Origin: JASMTM01 sp964441735 | GTDB taxonomy: Bacteria; Thermotogota; Thermotogae; Petrotogales; Kosmotogaceae | Direction of reading: 5' to 3' | Assembly: GCA_964441735.1 (NCBI GenBank) | Contig: CAYTVB010000047.1 | Coordinates: 1-12,488, forward strand | DNA: 12,488 nucleotides | In this document: one piece after another, positions 1 to 6,558 of the stretch | Layout: every line of letters starts with the position of its first letter | Numbering within the stretch: the first letter of the stretch is position 1 | Notes under the pieces: model-generated | The model's input: the letters and a program-made list of their open reading frames with translations, nothing else | Database searches by the model: none | Told to the model about the DNA's origin: nothing | Position numbers and translations under genes: made by a program

Positions 1-78
1 TTTGGGATAGTAGTCTCATGCTTTTTGTTTACCTATGTGATGTCGAACTCGGGATAAACCTTATATAGCTTTCAATGA
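1..78. other. Left edge, unresolved; possible 3' end of a rightward gene
   Basis: Plus-strand frame 1 is open from the window edge to a TAA at 55-57, giving 18 mostly hydrophobic residues ending in MSNSG. Frame 3 is also open, to a TAG at 66-68, so neither is convincing alone. The hairpin at 79-110 would suit the end of a rightward gene as well as the leftward operon. Nothing else recognisable is present. Confidence 0.25.
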
Positions 79-110
79 AAAGAACCCGACAGTAATTTGT
101 CGGGTTCTTT
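79..110 (-). terminator. Rho-independent terminator of the leftward alaX-dnaB-ABC operon
   Basis: A perfect 13-bp inverted repeat has arms at 79-91 and 98-110 and a 6-nt loop at 92-97. The stem contains a CCCGAC/GTCGGG core. On the minus strand the 3' arm ends in TTCTTT and runs into TTC, a short U-rich tail, and the structure starts 17 nt after the stop codon of the last gene. The other side also ends in TTCTTT, so it may work in both directions. Confidence 0.85.
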
Positions 111-126
111 AGCATAGTCTCCTTAA

Positions 127-561
127 TTAATAAATCAGCTTATTATCATTGTTATTCTTTTTCTGCTGGTTACCTTTAAGCTGATTCACAAAATTGGCCG
201 GGGCAACATCAATATTCTTATCGTTTTCCATAGCTTCATTAACTTTCTTACGGTATTCTTCCATTCGTTTTCTAATTTCATCTACATCACCTTCCAGCCA
301 CTTAATCAAGCCGTCTGTTACATTATCAATTGCTTCATCGATAGAAGCCTCTTCGTTTATTAGACCTGCCTTTTTTGAAATTTCAAATTCCTCTGTCACT
401 GCATTTCTAATAGCATCTTTATCAATATTTTCATCATCATTTTGTTCTTTATAAAGCCTGAACAAAACATTAGATTTGACCCTTAAATCATCAACTGTGG
501 CTTCCAGAGATTCAACTTTAGATAGTAATGAAGTAAGAATATCTTCCAGTGATACCTGCAT
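127..561 (-). CDS. Small acidic coiled-coil protein, function unknown
   Basis: This 144-residue protein is not recognised. Residues 5-35 carry a heptad-like leucine/valine pattern that suggests a coiled coil. Residues 48-115 are highly charged and probably helical, with a second likely helix at 92-112 (RKRMEEYRKK). The tail from about 132 is rich in Asn and Lys and probably disordered. There is no signal peptide or membrane segment, so it is probably cytoplasmic. The ATG is preceded by AAAGGATG at good distance and lies only 4 bp after the stop of the exporter permease, so it is the last gene of the leftward operon. That position suggests, but does not show, an accessory role for the exporter or an independent housekeeping role. 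Confidence 0.8.
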   Translation of the reverse strand: MQVSLEDILTSLLSKVESLEATVDDLRVKSNVLFRLYKEQNDDENIDKDAIRNAVTEEFEISKKAGLINEEASIDEAIDNVTDGLIKWLEGDVDEIRKRMEEYRKKVNEAMENDKNIDVAPANFVNQLKGNQQKKNNNDNKLIY

Positions 562-565
562 ATTT

Positions 566-2095
566 TCACATCCTTTCTTTTATTTTAATTATTTGCTTAT
601 TCAATATCCTTTTAGTCACAAACAAACTTACTACACTTGTTATGACCGGTATACCAATTCCCAGTAAGCATAATAACACAATATTTTCCTTAAATATTAA
701 CAAATCAGTATTTTCTAATGAATTTATGAATAACGTCAAAACAACAATGTTTCCAAAACCTATTACAAAAGAAATTATTTCAAGCAAAAGGGTTGAAGAA
801 AAACCCAACCGTTTCTTATTAACCCCAGATTTATGTGCATTTGAAGAAAAATAAAACACAGTTCCCAATTTTGAAGAAATCAAAAATGTGAGAAAGGCTC
901 CCGGAATAATGAAAAAGTGAGTTAGACTTACACCTGTAACAAAAATAGACGCTATAAGAATACCTGTAAACAACAATGTATACACAGTCGCTATTATAAG
1001 GCATTTATTATTCAGTGTTCTACGAAAATTTACTGGTAAATAAGCGGGCAAAGGCCAGGCAAGAAATTCTGCAGAAAGCATCAATACAACCATCTGTGAG
1101 GTGTACAACGTTGAAATAAGTAACATCACTATTATTGCTGAAAGAAATTGACGTGTAATAACCAAAATTATGCTCGAAAATAAAACAGGATAAAGAAGAA
1201 AGAAAACAGCATTTTCTCCTCTAAAAAGGAGGAGAAGCTCTTTCTTGACAACAGATATAGCTTTTTTTTCAGGAACTTTCTCTTCCTTACCCCTTGCTGA
1301 AGGTTCAAAAATAAAGGTGTTGGCAACGCGAATAGACATCCTAATTAACCATAAATCAAATACAGCTAGCAATAACCACTCAATCAAACCGCCCTTTGCA
1401 GCAAACATAACCCAGGTAGACGGAAGAAACCTTGATTTACTAACAGTTAAAAAAATCCCCTCGTTGCCGATATTAGCTGATCCAAGAAGTGAAATCATTA
1501 GTAAAAATACACCTGCATTAAGCAAAGTCAAAAAGCCACTCAGTTTTTTTGCGCTAGTTCTTGAAACAAAGTTACCGATCAATTTACTTATTGGAACTGA
1601 AAGTCCCATAGCGAAAACAAAACCAAGAATTGCGGCAACTGTAGATAGTAAAATATGTATACCGCCCTTTGACAGCCCGTATACAAAAGCAACAGAAAAA
1701 TATAGTGCAAAACTAACGAATGTTCCCAAAAAGGCTTCAAAAAATTTGTAGAAGAAAATAGATGAACGGGAAATCGGAAATTTAAGTAGAAAACCAATCT
1801 CATCTTCATCATACAGATTATAAATAAAGAAAGGAATCTGATTCAAAATTGCAAGTATAAGCAGGACTAACGAAAAAAACGAAAAATAGGCATCTGCAAG
1901 TGTTATAAACGAATCGGCACCAAACAATGTTATCCGATCAAGCTCTTTGAAGAAATCTATTGTAGGTAAAAATGCCAGACAAAATATAGCCAGAATAATT
2001 ATCAAATATAGAATAGGAAGCTTTCTAAACCTTTTATTTCTATTTATTGATGTGTTTTTCAACCGATATTTTACGAGAAGAACAAAATCTCCCAT
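566..2095 (-). CDS. ABC-2-type transporter permease, duplicated two-half form
   Basis: This 509-residue integral membrane protein has about 12 predicted membrane segments in two similar halves: roughly 28-48, 66-94, 115-140, 147-175, 186-205, 237-255, then 297-316, 318-342, 366-388, 393-415, 435-458 and 472-495. A charged loop at 264-295 (RGKEEKVPEKK) joins the halves and is probably cytoplasmic. Each half has the short Leu/Phe-Pro-Ile/Val element found near the first segments of ABC-2 permeases (FPISRSSIFFYK at 106-117 and LPVNFRRTLNNK at 353-364), which suggests internal duplication. It starts 31 bp after the partner ATPase gene, with GGTGGT upstream of the ATG. Together they should form an exporter of unknown substrate. 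Single-half ABC-2 permeases are usually 230-400 residues, so this belongs to the large two-half class. Confidence 0.88.
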   Translation of the reverse strand: MGDFVLLVKYRLKNTSINRNKRFRKLPILYLIIILAIFCLAFLPTIDFFKELDRITLFGADSFITLADAYFSFFSLVLLILAILNQIPFFIYNLYDEDEIGFLLKFPISRSSIFFYKFFEAFLGTFVSFALYFSVAFVYGLSKGGIHILLSTVAAILGFVFAMGLSVPISKLIGNFVSRTSAKKLSGFLTLLNAGVFLLMISLLGSANIGNEGIFLTVSKSRFLPSTWVMFAAKGGLIEWLLLAVFDLWLIRMSIRVANTFIFEPSARGKEEKVPEKKAISVVKKELLLLFRGENAVFFLLYPVLFSSIILVITRQFLSAIIVMLLISTLYTSQMVVLMLSAEFLAWPLPAYLPVNFRRTLNNKCLIIATVYTLLFTGILIASIFVTGVSLTHFFIIPGAFLTFLISSKLGTVFYFSSNAHKSGVNKKRLGFSSTLLLEIISFVIGFGNIVVLTLFINSLENTDLLIFKENIVLLCLLGIGIPVITSVVSLFVTKRILNKQIIKIKERM

Positions 2096-2126
2096 TATTT
2101 ACCACCAAATATCAAGATTCTCTTTA

Positions 2127-2879
2127 TTAATCAAGTTGATCTATGATATCACCAAATTCATCGCCGCCGGTAAGCTCCAGGAACAGGTCTTCAAGGCTTT
2201 TATTGCCCTTGTTTGATACCTGTCGCAACTGTTCCATTGTTCCTTCAGCGATTAATTCTCCTTCATTGATAATTCCAATTCTATCGCACATCTTCTCTGC
2301 TACTTCAAGTACATGGGTAGTCATAAAAATTGTAATATTATTATTGGCCATTTTTCTCAGAAGCAATTTCAAGAGCTTTGCGCTACGAGCATCAAGACCA
2401 ACAGTAGGTTCGTCAAGAAAGATCACTTCTGGCTGTCTCATTAATACAGTTGCCACCATTAATTTCTGTTTCATACCATGGGAATAATCACCGATGAATT
2501 TATTGAGATAATCAATGCCAAGAATATTACAGATATCGTTTAATCGCTTTTCTACCTCATCAACATCAACCTTATATATCTCCATAATGAAGCGTGCAAA
2601 TTCATAGCCCTTTAAATTATCGTACATTCTTGGCTCATCTGGCACCACACCAATTCTTCTTTTTATGCTCATCTCATTGCCTGACATATCCATATTTAAA
2701 ATATCAATTGAACCTTTATCAGGTTTTAAAATACCTGTGAGCATTTTTATTGTAGTTGTTTTTCCAGCACCATTAGGCCCAAGGAAACCATAAATCTCAC
2801 CAGGAGTAACATCGAGGTCAAGCTCTTTAACAGCTACCAGATCTCCAAAATGTTTTGTAAGTTTCCTTGTTTTAATCAT
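2127..2879 (-). CDS. ABC transporter ATP-binding protein, ABC-2 exporter type
   Basis: This 250-residue cytoplasmic ATPase should power the permease encoded directly downstream. It has a Walker A motif GPNGAGKTT (34-42), an ABC signature written YSHGMKQKL (132-140), Walker B IFLDEP (153-158) with catalytic Glu157, the D-loop GLD (161-163) and switch His189. The usual Q-loop glutamine is replaced in VVPDEPRMYDNL (Asp81), and SHGMK replaces LSGGQ. Both variants are common in ATPases paired with ABC-2 exporters (CcmA/EcsA-like group), so they do not suggest inactivation. The C-terminal extension past about 215 is short and acidic. The ATG at 2879 follows a run of seven Gs about 9 nt upstream, a poor ribosome-binding site. 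The substrate is unknown; related systems export lipids, peptides, drugs or sodium. Confidence 0.93.
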   Translation of the reverse strand: MIKTRKLTKHFGDLVAVKELDLDVTPGEIYGFLGPNGAGKTTTIKMLTGILKPDKGSIDILNMDMSGNEMSIKRRIGVVPDEPRMYDNLKGYEFARFIMEIYKVDVDEVEKRLNDICNILGIDYLNKFIGDYSHGMKQKLMVATVLMRQPEVIFLDEPTVGLDARSAKLLKLLLRKMANNNITIFMTTHVLEVAEKMCDRIGIINEGELIAEGTMEQLRQVSNKGNKSLEDLFLELTGGDEFGDIIDQLD

Positions 2880-2895
2880 GCTTCATGGCCCCCCC

Positions 2896-2925
2896 ATAAT
2901 TTATTGAGCTCAAAATAAATATCAA
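2896..2925 (-). promoter_or_regulatory. Candidate internal promoter before the exporter genes
   Basis: In the 51-bp gap after dnaB the minus strand has TTGATA (2925-2920), 18 nt, then AATTAT (2901-2896), matching the standard bacterial boxes at 5/6 and 4/6. The spacer contains the palindrome TTGAGCTCAA (2904-2913). In such AT-rich DNA this could be chance; if real, the exporter could be transcribed apart from dnaB. Confidence 0.25.
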
Positions 2926-2930
2926 GATAA

Positions 2931-4295
2931 TCATGTCTCATAAACATCAGGCGCTTTATCAAAAAACGTTGCTATGCGTGGGTTAAAAGTGAGTTTGACC
3001 ATGCCTATTGGACCATTACGTTGTTTTCCAATGATCATCTCTGTTTCATGCGGCTTGTCAAGCGCTTCAGATTTATCTTTGTAATATTCCTCTCTGTAGA
3101 GGAAACTTACCATATCAGCATCCTGTTCAATAGCACCCGATTCTCTTAAATCACTCAATCGAGGACGTTTATTTTCTCTTTGCTCAACAGCTCTTGAAAG
3201 CTGAGATAAAGCAACTACAACTACGTTGAGCTCCCTTGCAAGCAATTTAAGAGATCTCGATATCTCAGATATTTCTTGCTGCCTATTCTCAGCAGAGCCT
3301 TTTAAGTGCATCAATTGCAGGTAATCAACAAATAGTGCATCAATATTAAATTCGGATTTTATTCTTCTGGCTTTTGCTCTTAATGTTCTCGGATCAAGAG
3401 AAGGTTCGTCATCAACTATTATTTTTGAGCGATAAAGAGAATCAGCAGCCCTGGTTAATAAATCCCATTCTTCCGTATTAAGATAACCGGTTCTAACTTT
3501 ATGAAGATCTACTCTTGCTTCTGAACACAAAAGTCGCTGGGCAAGCTGTTCTTTTGTCATCTCCAGACAGAAGAAAGCAATGGGGATATCATTCTTTAAT
3601 GCCATGTTCCTAGCAACATTTAGGGCAAAGGCTGTTTTCCCCATTGAAGGTCTGGCTGCAACAATTACAAGATCAGATTTATGAAAACCTGTTGTAATTT
3701 TATCCAGTTCCCTGAAACCCGTCGCAATACCTGTTACAAGACCACCTGACTCTATGGTTTCAGGTCTATCTTTTAATTTCTCCAGATCTTCAAAAACAGA
3801 ATTCATAACATGTCCCAGTTCTTGATAGGATCTTGAGGTTTGGCTTTCAGTTATTCGAAAGATGAGCTTTTCAGCATTATCCAGTGTTAATTCCGTATCT
3901 TCAGATTCATAAGCTTCCTTGGCAATCTTTCCACCCGCATTTATTAGTGCCCTAAGTAGTGATTTCTCTTTCACCAGTCTGGCATAGTACAAAACATTGG
4001 CTGATGTTGGAACTACATCTGCCAGTTGAACTACGCCGACTTCTCCTCCCACACTTTTAAGTGCATCGGTAGAACGTAACCTCTCTGTTATTGAAACAAT
4101 GTCAACAGGGAATCCATTATCGAAAAGATATTCAATAGCTGTGAAAATCAATTTATGTTTATGCAAGTAAAAGTCATTTGAATTAACAATTTCTATTACT
4201 TCAGGTAATGACTCAGTATCTATTAAAACGCTTCCTATTACTGCTTCTTCAGCCTCTACACTATGGGGAGGAGTTCTTGGTTCCATTCTCATCAT
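2931..4295 (-). CDS. dnaB: Replicative DNA helicase DnaB
   Basis: Hexameric helicase that unwinds DNA at the replication fork and interacts with primase. The 454 residues are the normal family length and no intein is present. The N-terminal helical domain (about 10-110) opens with the family motif PPHSVEAEEAVIGS (9-22). A linker leads to the RecA-like ATPase: Walker A ARPSMGKT (214-221), catalytic Glu245 in CLEM, Walker B LFVDYLQLM (321-329, Asp324), sensor region LSQLSRAVEQR (363-373), RESGAIEQDAD (384-394), and the arginine-finger loop KQRNGP (424-429). The reading frame overlaps alaX by ATGA. GAGAGG (4302-4297) is 1 nt from Met1, 4 nt from Met2 (4292) and 10 nt from Met4 (4286), so translation may really begin at Met2 or Met4. 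The function is secure; only the exact start is open. Confidence 0.97.
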   Translation of the reverse strand: MMRMEPRTPPHSVEAEEAVIGSVLIDTESLPEVIEIVNSNDFYLHKHKLIFTAIEYLFDNGFPVDIVSITERLRSTDALKSVGGEVGVVQLADVVPTSANVLYYARLVKEKSLLRALINAGGKIAKEAYESEDTELTLDNAEKLIFRITESQTSRSYQELGHVMNSVFEDLEKLKDRPETIESGGLVTGIATGFRELDKITTGFHKSDLVIVAARPSMGKTAFALNVARNMALKNDIPIAFFCLEMTKEQLAQRLLCSEARVDLHKVRTGYLNTEEWDLLTRAADSLYRSKIIVDDEPSLDPRTLRAKARRIKSEFNIDALFVDYLQLMHLKGSAENRQQEISEISRSLKLLARELNVVVVALSQLSRAVEQRENKRPRLSDLRESGAIEQDADMVSFLYREEYYKDKSEALDKPHETEMIIGKQRNGPIGMVKLTFNPRIATFFDKAPDVYET

Positions 4296-5419
4296 TCCTC
4301 TCTCAAGAAATCTTCAATGCTTTCTAAAAGCACTTTTGGGGTATTGTGCGTAATGATTTGCCCTTTCGTTTTTCCGCAACCGCCCTTAATTTCTAACCTT
4401 TCTGACAGGTATGAATATAATTCAACAAGATCAATTTTCTTCGAGTGAATCATATATTTATTTTCTTCAATTTTACCTATCAATACATATTCCTCACTAT
4501 CAACATAATCAGGAATTTTTTCTATAATGCTTTTTTCTGCTTCTACATATTTACAGATATTATCGTCCTTTATCACATTTTCATAATAAATCCTTGCCAG
4601 TCTATTCTGAAGTTCATTGTTTTGCTTTTTCAAAGTCCTGTTGTTTTCTTCCATTTTCTTTATTCTCTCAGGTATCTCCTTCATTCCACTGGTTAGCTCA
4701 TTATTTAGCCACCTTATTAAATTGTGAACAGCTTGAAAGTAACTTAAAGCTCTAAAGCCTGCAACAAAATATAATCTGGTGAGGTTGCTTTTTTTCTTTT
4801 CAGTTTTTATGATCTTTAATAAACCAAGTTCACCACTGTTACTTACATGAAAACCACTGCATGCAACTTTATCGATCCCGTCAATACTAACTATTCGGAT
4901 GCTATCTTCCTGTGATAATTTTTCCTTTATCGGTTTTCTCAAATCCATATCTTTGATACGTTCAAAAGGATAATCTTTAGTGGAAACCTTTCGACATTGC
5001 TTCACTTCATTGAAAAAAAGTCTTTCTACAAGTTCTTCGTGTTCTTTTTCAAACTGAGGTAAATCAATGTCAATGGTAGAATATTCTTCTCCCATCTTAA
5101 AAGCTTTCGTTTCTGAGTTGAATTCCTTACTAATTATTGCAGACAGTAGATGTTGAGTAGTGTGCTGCTGAGCAATATCGTATCTTCTGTCCATATCAAT
5201 ATAAAGATTGATTATTTCGCCAACATTGAATTGTTTTTCTGTTTCGAGGAAAACACAGATTTGATTTTTACAACGTTTAACGCTCGAGAAGTATTCTCCA
5301 TCTATATAACCTCTGTCTCCCAGTTGCCCACCTTCTCCATCTGGAAACAGACAATTATTTTTAAAACAAATTTTCGAAAATCTTTTACCTTCAAGAATAT
5401 TTGCAATTTTTACATGCAT
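4292..5419 (-). CDS. alaX: AlaX-type alanyl-tRNA editing protein with DHHA1 domain
   Basis: This is a stand-alone relative of the alanyl-tRNA synthetase editing region. It should hydrolyse Ser-tRNA(Ala) or Gly-tRNA(Ala) in trans in the cytoplasm. The 375 residues lack the synthetase aminoacylation domain. An N-terminal barrel segment carries FPDGEGGQLGDRG (25-37), matching the synthetase FYPxGGGQPxDxG motif. The zinc site is formed by HTTQH (His86, His90) and CSGFH (Cys187, His191). A coiled coil spans about 245-280, followed by a DHHA1 domain with GGCGKTKGQ (346-354). The usual CGGTH is CSGFH here, a visible change next to the metal ligands. All four metal ligands are kept. The ATG follows GGTGAG with 3 nt between. 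It is the first gene of the leftward operon and its stop overlaps the dnaB start. A general DHHA1 protein with altered specificity remains possible. Confidence 0.88.
   Translation of the reverse strand: MHVKIANILEGKRFSKICFKNNCLFPDGEGGQLGDRGYIDGEYFSSVKRCKNQICVFLETEKQFNVGEIINLYIDMDRRYDIAQQHTTQHLLSAIISKEFNSETKAFKMGEEYSTIDIDLPQFEKEHEELVERLFFNEVKQCRKVSTKDYPFERIKDMDLRKPIKEKLSQEDSIRIVSIDGIDKVACSGFHVSNSGELGLLKIIKTEKKKSNLTRLYFVAGFRALSYFQAVHNLIRWLNNELTSGMKEIPERIKKMEENNRTLKKQNNELQNRLARIYYENVIKDDNICKYVEAEKSIIEKIPDYVDSEEYVLIGKIEENKYMIHSKKIDLVELYSYLSERLEIKGGCGKTKGQIITHNTPKVLLESIEDFLREE
4297..4302 (-). promoter_or_regulatory. Ribosome-binding site that questions the dnaB start
   Basis: GAGAGG lies inside the last codons of alaX. 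Its distance is 1 nt to the first ATG of dnaB, 4 nt to the second and 10 nt to the Met4 codon. The first ATG is too close, so Met2 or Met4 is more likely. All options keep dnaB translation coupled to alaX. Confidence 0.6.
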
Positions 5420-5434
5420 TTTCTCACCAATGAC

Positions 5435-5464
5435 TTGATATTTTAGACTTAGATATGTAATAAT
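5435..5464 (+). promoter_or_regulatory. Candidate promoter of the opp operon
   Basis: TTGATA (5435-5440) and AATAAT (5459-5464) each match 5 of 6 consensus bases and are 18 nt apart. Transcription would begin near 5471, giving a leader of about 50 nt before the TTG start at 5521. The -10 box overlaps the -10 box of the leftward promoter by 2 bp. Confidence 0.5.
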
Positions 5465-5490
5465 TATACAGTAGATATTTTTTTCATGAA
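5463..5490 (-). promoter_or_regulatory. Candidate promoter of the alaX-dnaB operon
   Basis: The minus strand has a perfect TATAAT (5468-5463), with a weak -35 (TTCATG, 5490-5485) 16 nt upstream. A start near 5456 would leave a leader of about 37 nt before the alaX ATG. The perfect -10 and its position support it; the -35 box is poor. Confidence 0.55.
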
Positions 5491-5491
5491 A
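5482..5491. promoter_or_regulatory. 10-bp palindrome TTTCATGAAA, possible operator
   Basis: A perfect self-complementary decamer covers the -35 region of the leftward promoter and lies about 11-20 nt after the predicted rightward start. A repressor bound here could affect both operons. No regulator gene is in the window, and a 10-bp palindrome in AT-rich DNA can arise by chance. Confidence 0.25.
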
Positions 5492-5508
5492 GGTTTAAAT
5501 AAATTTAC

Positions 5509-5515
5509 GGGGTGA
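5509..5515 (+). promoter_or_regulatory. Ribosome-binding site fixing the TTG start of oppD
   Basis: GGGGTGA is followed by exactly 5 nt and then TTG at 5521. It matches the GGTGA part of the 16S-complementary sequence and supports the non-ATG start. The same arrangement recurs before oppC. Confidence 0.75.
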
Positions 5516-5520
5516 TATAA

Positions 5521-6558
5521 TTGCAGGAGAAACCAATCCTCGACGTTCGTAATCTCAGTACTTATTTCGACATGGCCGAGGGGACAGTTAAAGCAGTACA
5601 GGATGTATCCTTTACTTTAAGTAAAAATGAAGTGTTGGGTATAGTGGGTGAAACAGGTTCAGGAAAAAGTGTAACTGTAAAGACAATAGCAGGTTTGATA
5701 GATGAACCTGGATATATTGATAATGGACAAATACTGTTTAATACAGACGAATTCTCAAAAAATAATGAGAATAGTGTAATTGATTTAGCCAAAATAAAAA
5801 AGAGTAAGTTTTCCAGGATCAGGGGGAAACATATTGGGATGATATTCCAGGACCCAATGACTTCCTTAGATCCACTTTATACAATTGGCAGACAAATGAT
5901 GGAAACTATTATTCACCATGAAAACATTACGGAAGAAGAAGCAAAAGAAAGATCTATAAAAATACTTGAACAAGTTGGAATACCAAATCCTGTTGAAAGA
6001 ATTTATGATTATCCTTTCCAACTATCTGGTGGACAACGTCAAAGAGTAGTTATAGCAATTGCACTTTCCTGTAATCCCGAAATACTCATAGCAGACGAAC
6101 CATCCACTGCTCTTGATGTTACGGTTCAGGCTCAAATACTTGAACTTATGAAGGAATTACAGGAAGAGTTTCAAAGTGGTACAATATTTATAACACATGA
6201 TCTTGCTGTTATAGCTGAAATAGCTACGAAAATATCTGTTATGTACGGAAGCTATCAAATGGAGGTAGCATCATCAGAAGTGATTTTTGAAAATCCAATG
6301 CACCCTTACACTTATGCTTTACTTAATTGCATTCCAAGACTTGATGTAAGACAAACTGATCTAGATCCCATTCCCGGGCAACCACCTGTGATGATGAATC
6401 CTCCTCAATTATGTCCCTTCTTACCACGATGTAGTCGCTCTAGTAAAAAGTGTTTTAAAGAATTACCAACATTAGTGGAAATAGAAGAAGGACATTCAAT
6501 TAGATGTTTTAATCCAGTAACAAATAAAGTTTCCGTTGTCAAGGAGGATACTGAATGA
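5521..6558 (+). CDS. oppD: Opp/Dpp-family importer ATPase, OppD-like
   Basis: First ATPase of the importer, acting as a heterodimer with OppF on the cytoplasmic face of OppB/OppC. The 345 residues are a typical length. Motifs are Walker A GETGSGKS (43-50), Q-loop Gln110 in FQDPMTSLDP, signature LSGGQRQR (168-175), Walker B ILIADEP (188-194) with Glu193, and switch His226. The C-terminal oligopeptide-type domain has HPYTYALL (261-268) and four cysteines, C298, C304, C311 and C329; in a characterised thermophile DppD homologue such cysteines hold an iron-sulfur cluster. The segment GSYQMEVA (243-250) departs from the usual GGRIVE-type sequence. Translation starts at TTG 5521, fixed by GGGGTGA 5 nt upstream. 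It is the first gene of the operon and overlaps oppF by 4 bp. The substrate (peptide or sugar) is not readable from this subunit. Confidence 0.95.
   Translation: MQEKPILDVRNLSTYFDMAEGTVKAVQDVSFTLSKNEVLGIVGETGSGKSVTVKTIAGLIDEPGYIDNGQILFNTDEFSKNNENSVIDLAKIKKSKFSRIRGKHIGMIFQDPMTSLDPLYTIGRQMMETIIHHENITEEEAKERSIKILEQVGIPNPVERIYDYPFQLSGGQRQRVVIAIALSCNPEILIADEPSTALDVTVQAQILELMKELQEEFQSGTIFITHDLAVIAEIATKISVMYGSYQMEVASSEVIFENPMHPYTYALLNCIPRLDVRQTDLDPIPGQPPVMMNPPQLCPFLPRCSRSSKKCFKELPTLVEIEEGHSIRCFNPVTNKVSVVKEDTE

Noticed and set aside
17..19. Minus-strand ATG near the left edge as the start of another leftward gene
   Set aside because: There are only a few codons to the window edge, no good ribosome-binding site, and a terminator lies just upstream without a clear new promoter.
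1245..1751. Long plus-strand open frame antisense to the exporter permease
   Set aside because: It has no ribosome-binding site or recognisable domain, and it is the mirror of a clear hydrophobic membrane protein on the minus strand.
2143..2487. Plus-strand open frame opposite the exporter ATPase
   Set aside because: The minus strand has all ABC motifs in this stretch, so this is a by-product of that coding sequence.
2643..2648. Loss of the Q-loop glutamine and LSGGQ signature in the exporter ATPase as evidence of inactivity
   Set aside because: Asp in the VVPDEP motif and the SHGMK signature are common in active ATPases of ABC-2 exporters, and Walker A, Walker B and the switch His are intact.
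2904..2913. Palindrome TTGAGCTCAA after dnaB as a terminator
   Set aside because: It has no room for a loop, no U tract on the minus strand, and the flanking pairing needs a bulge. It may be an operator or chance.
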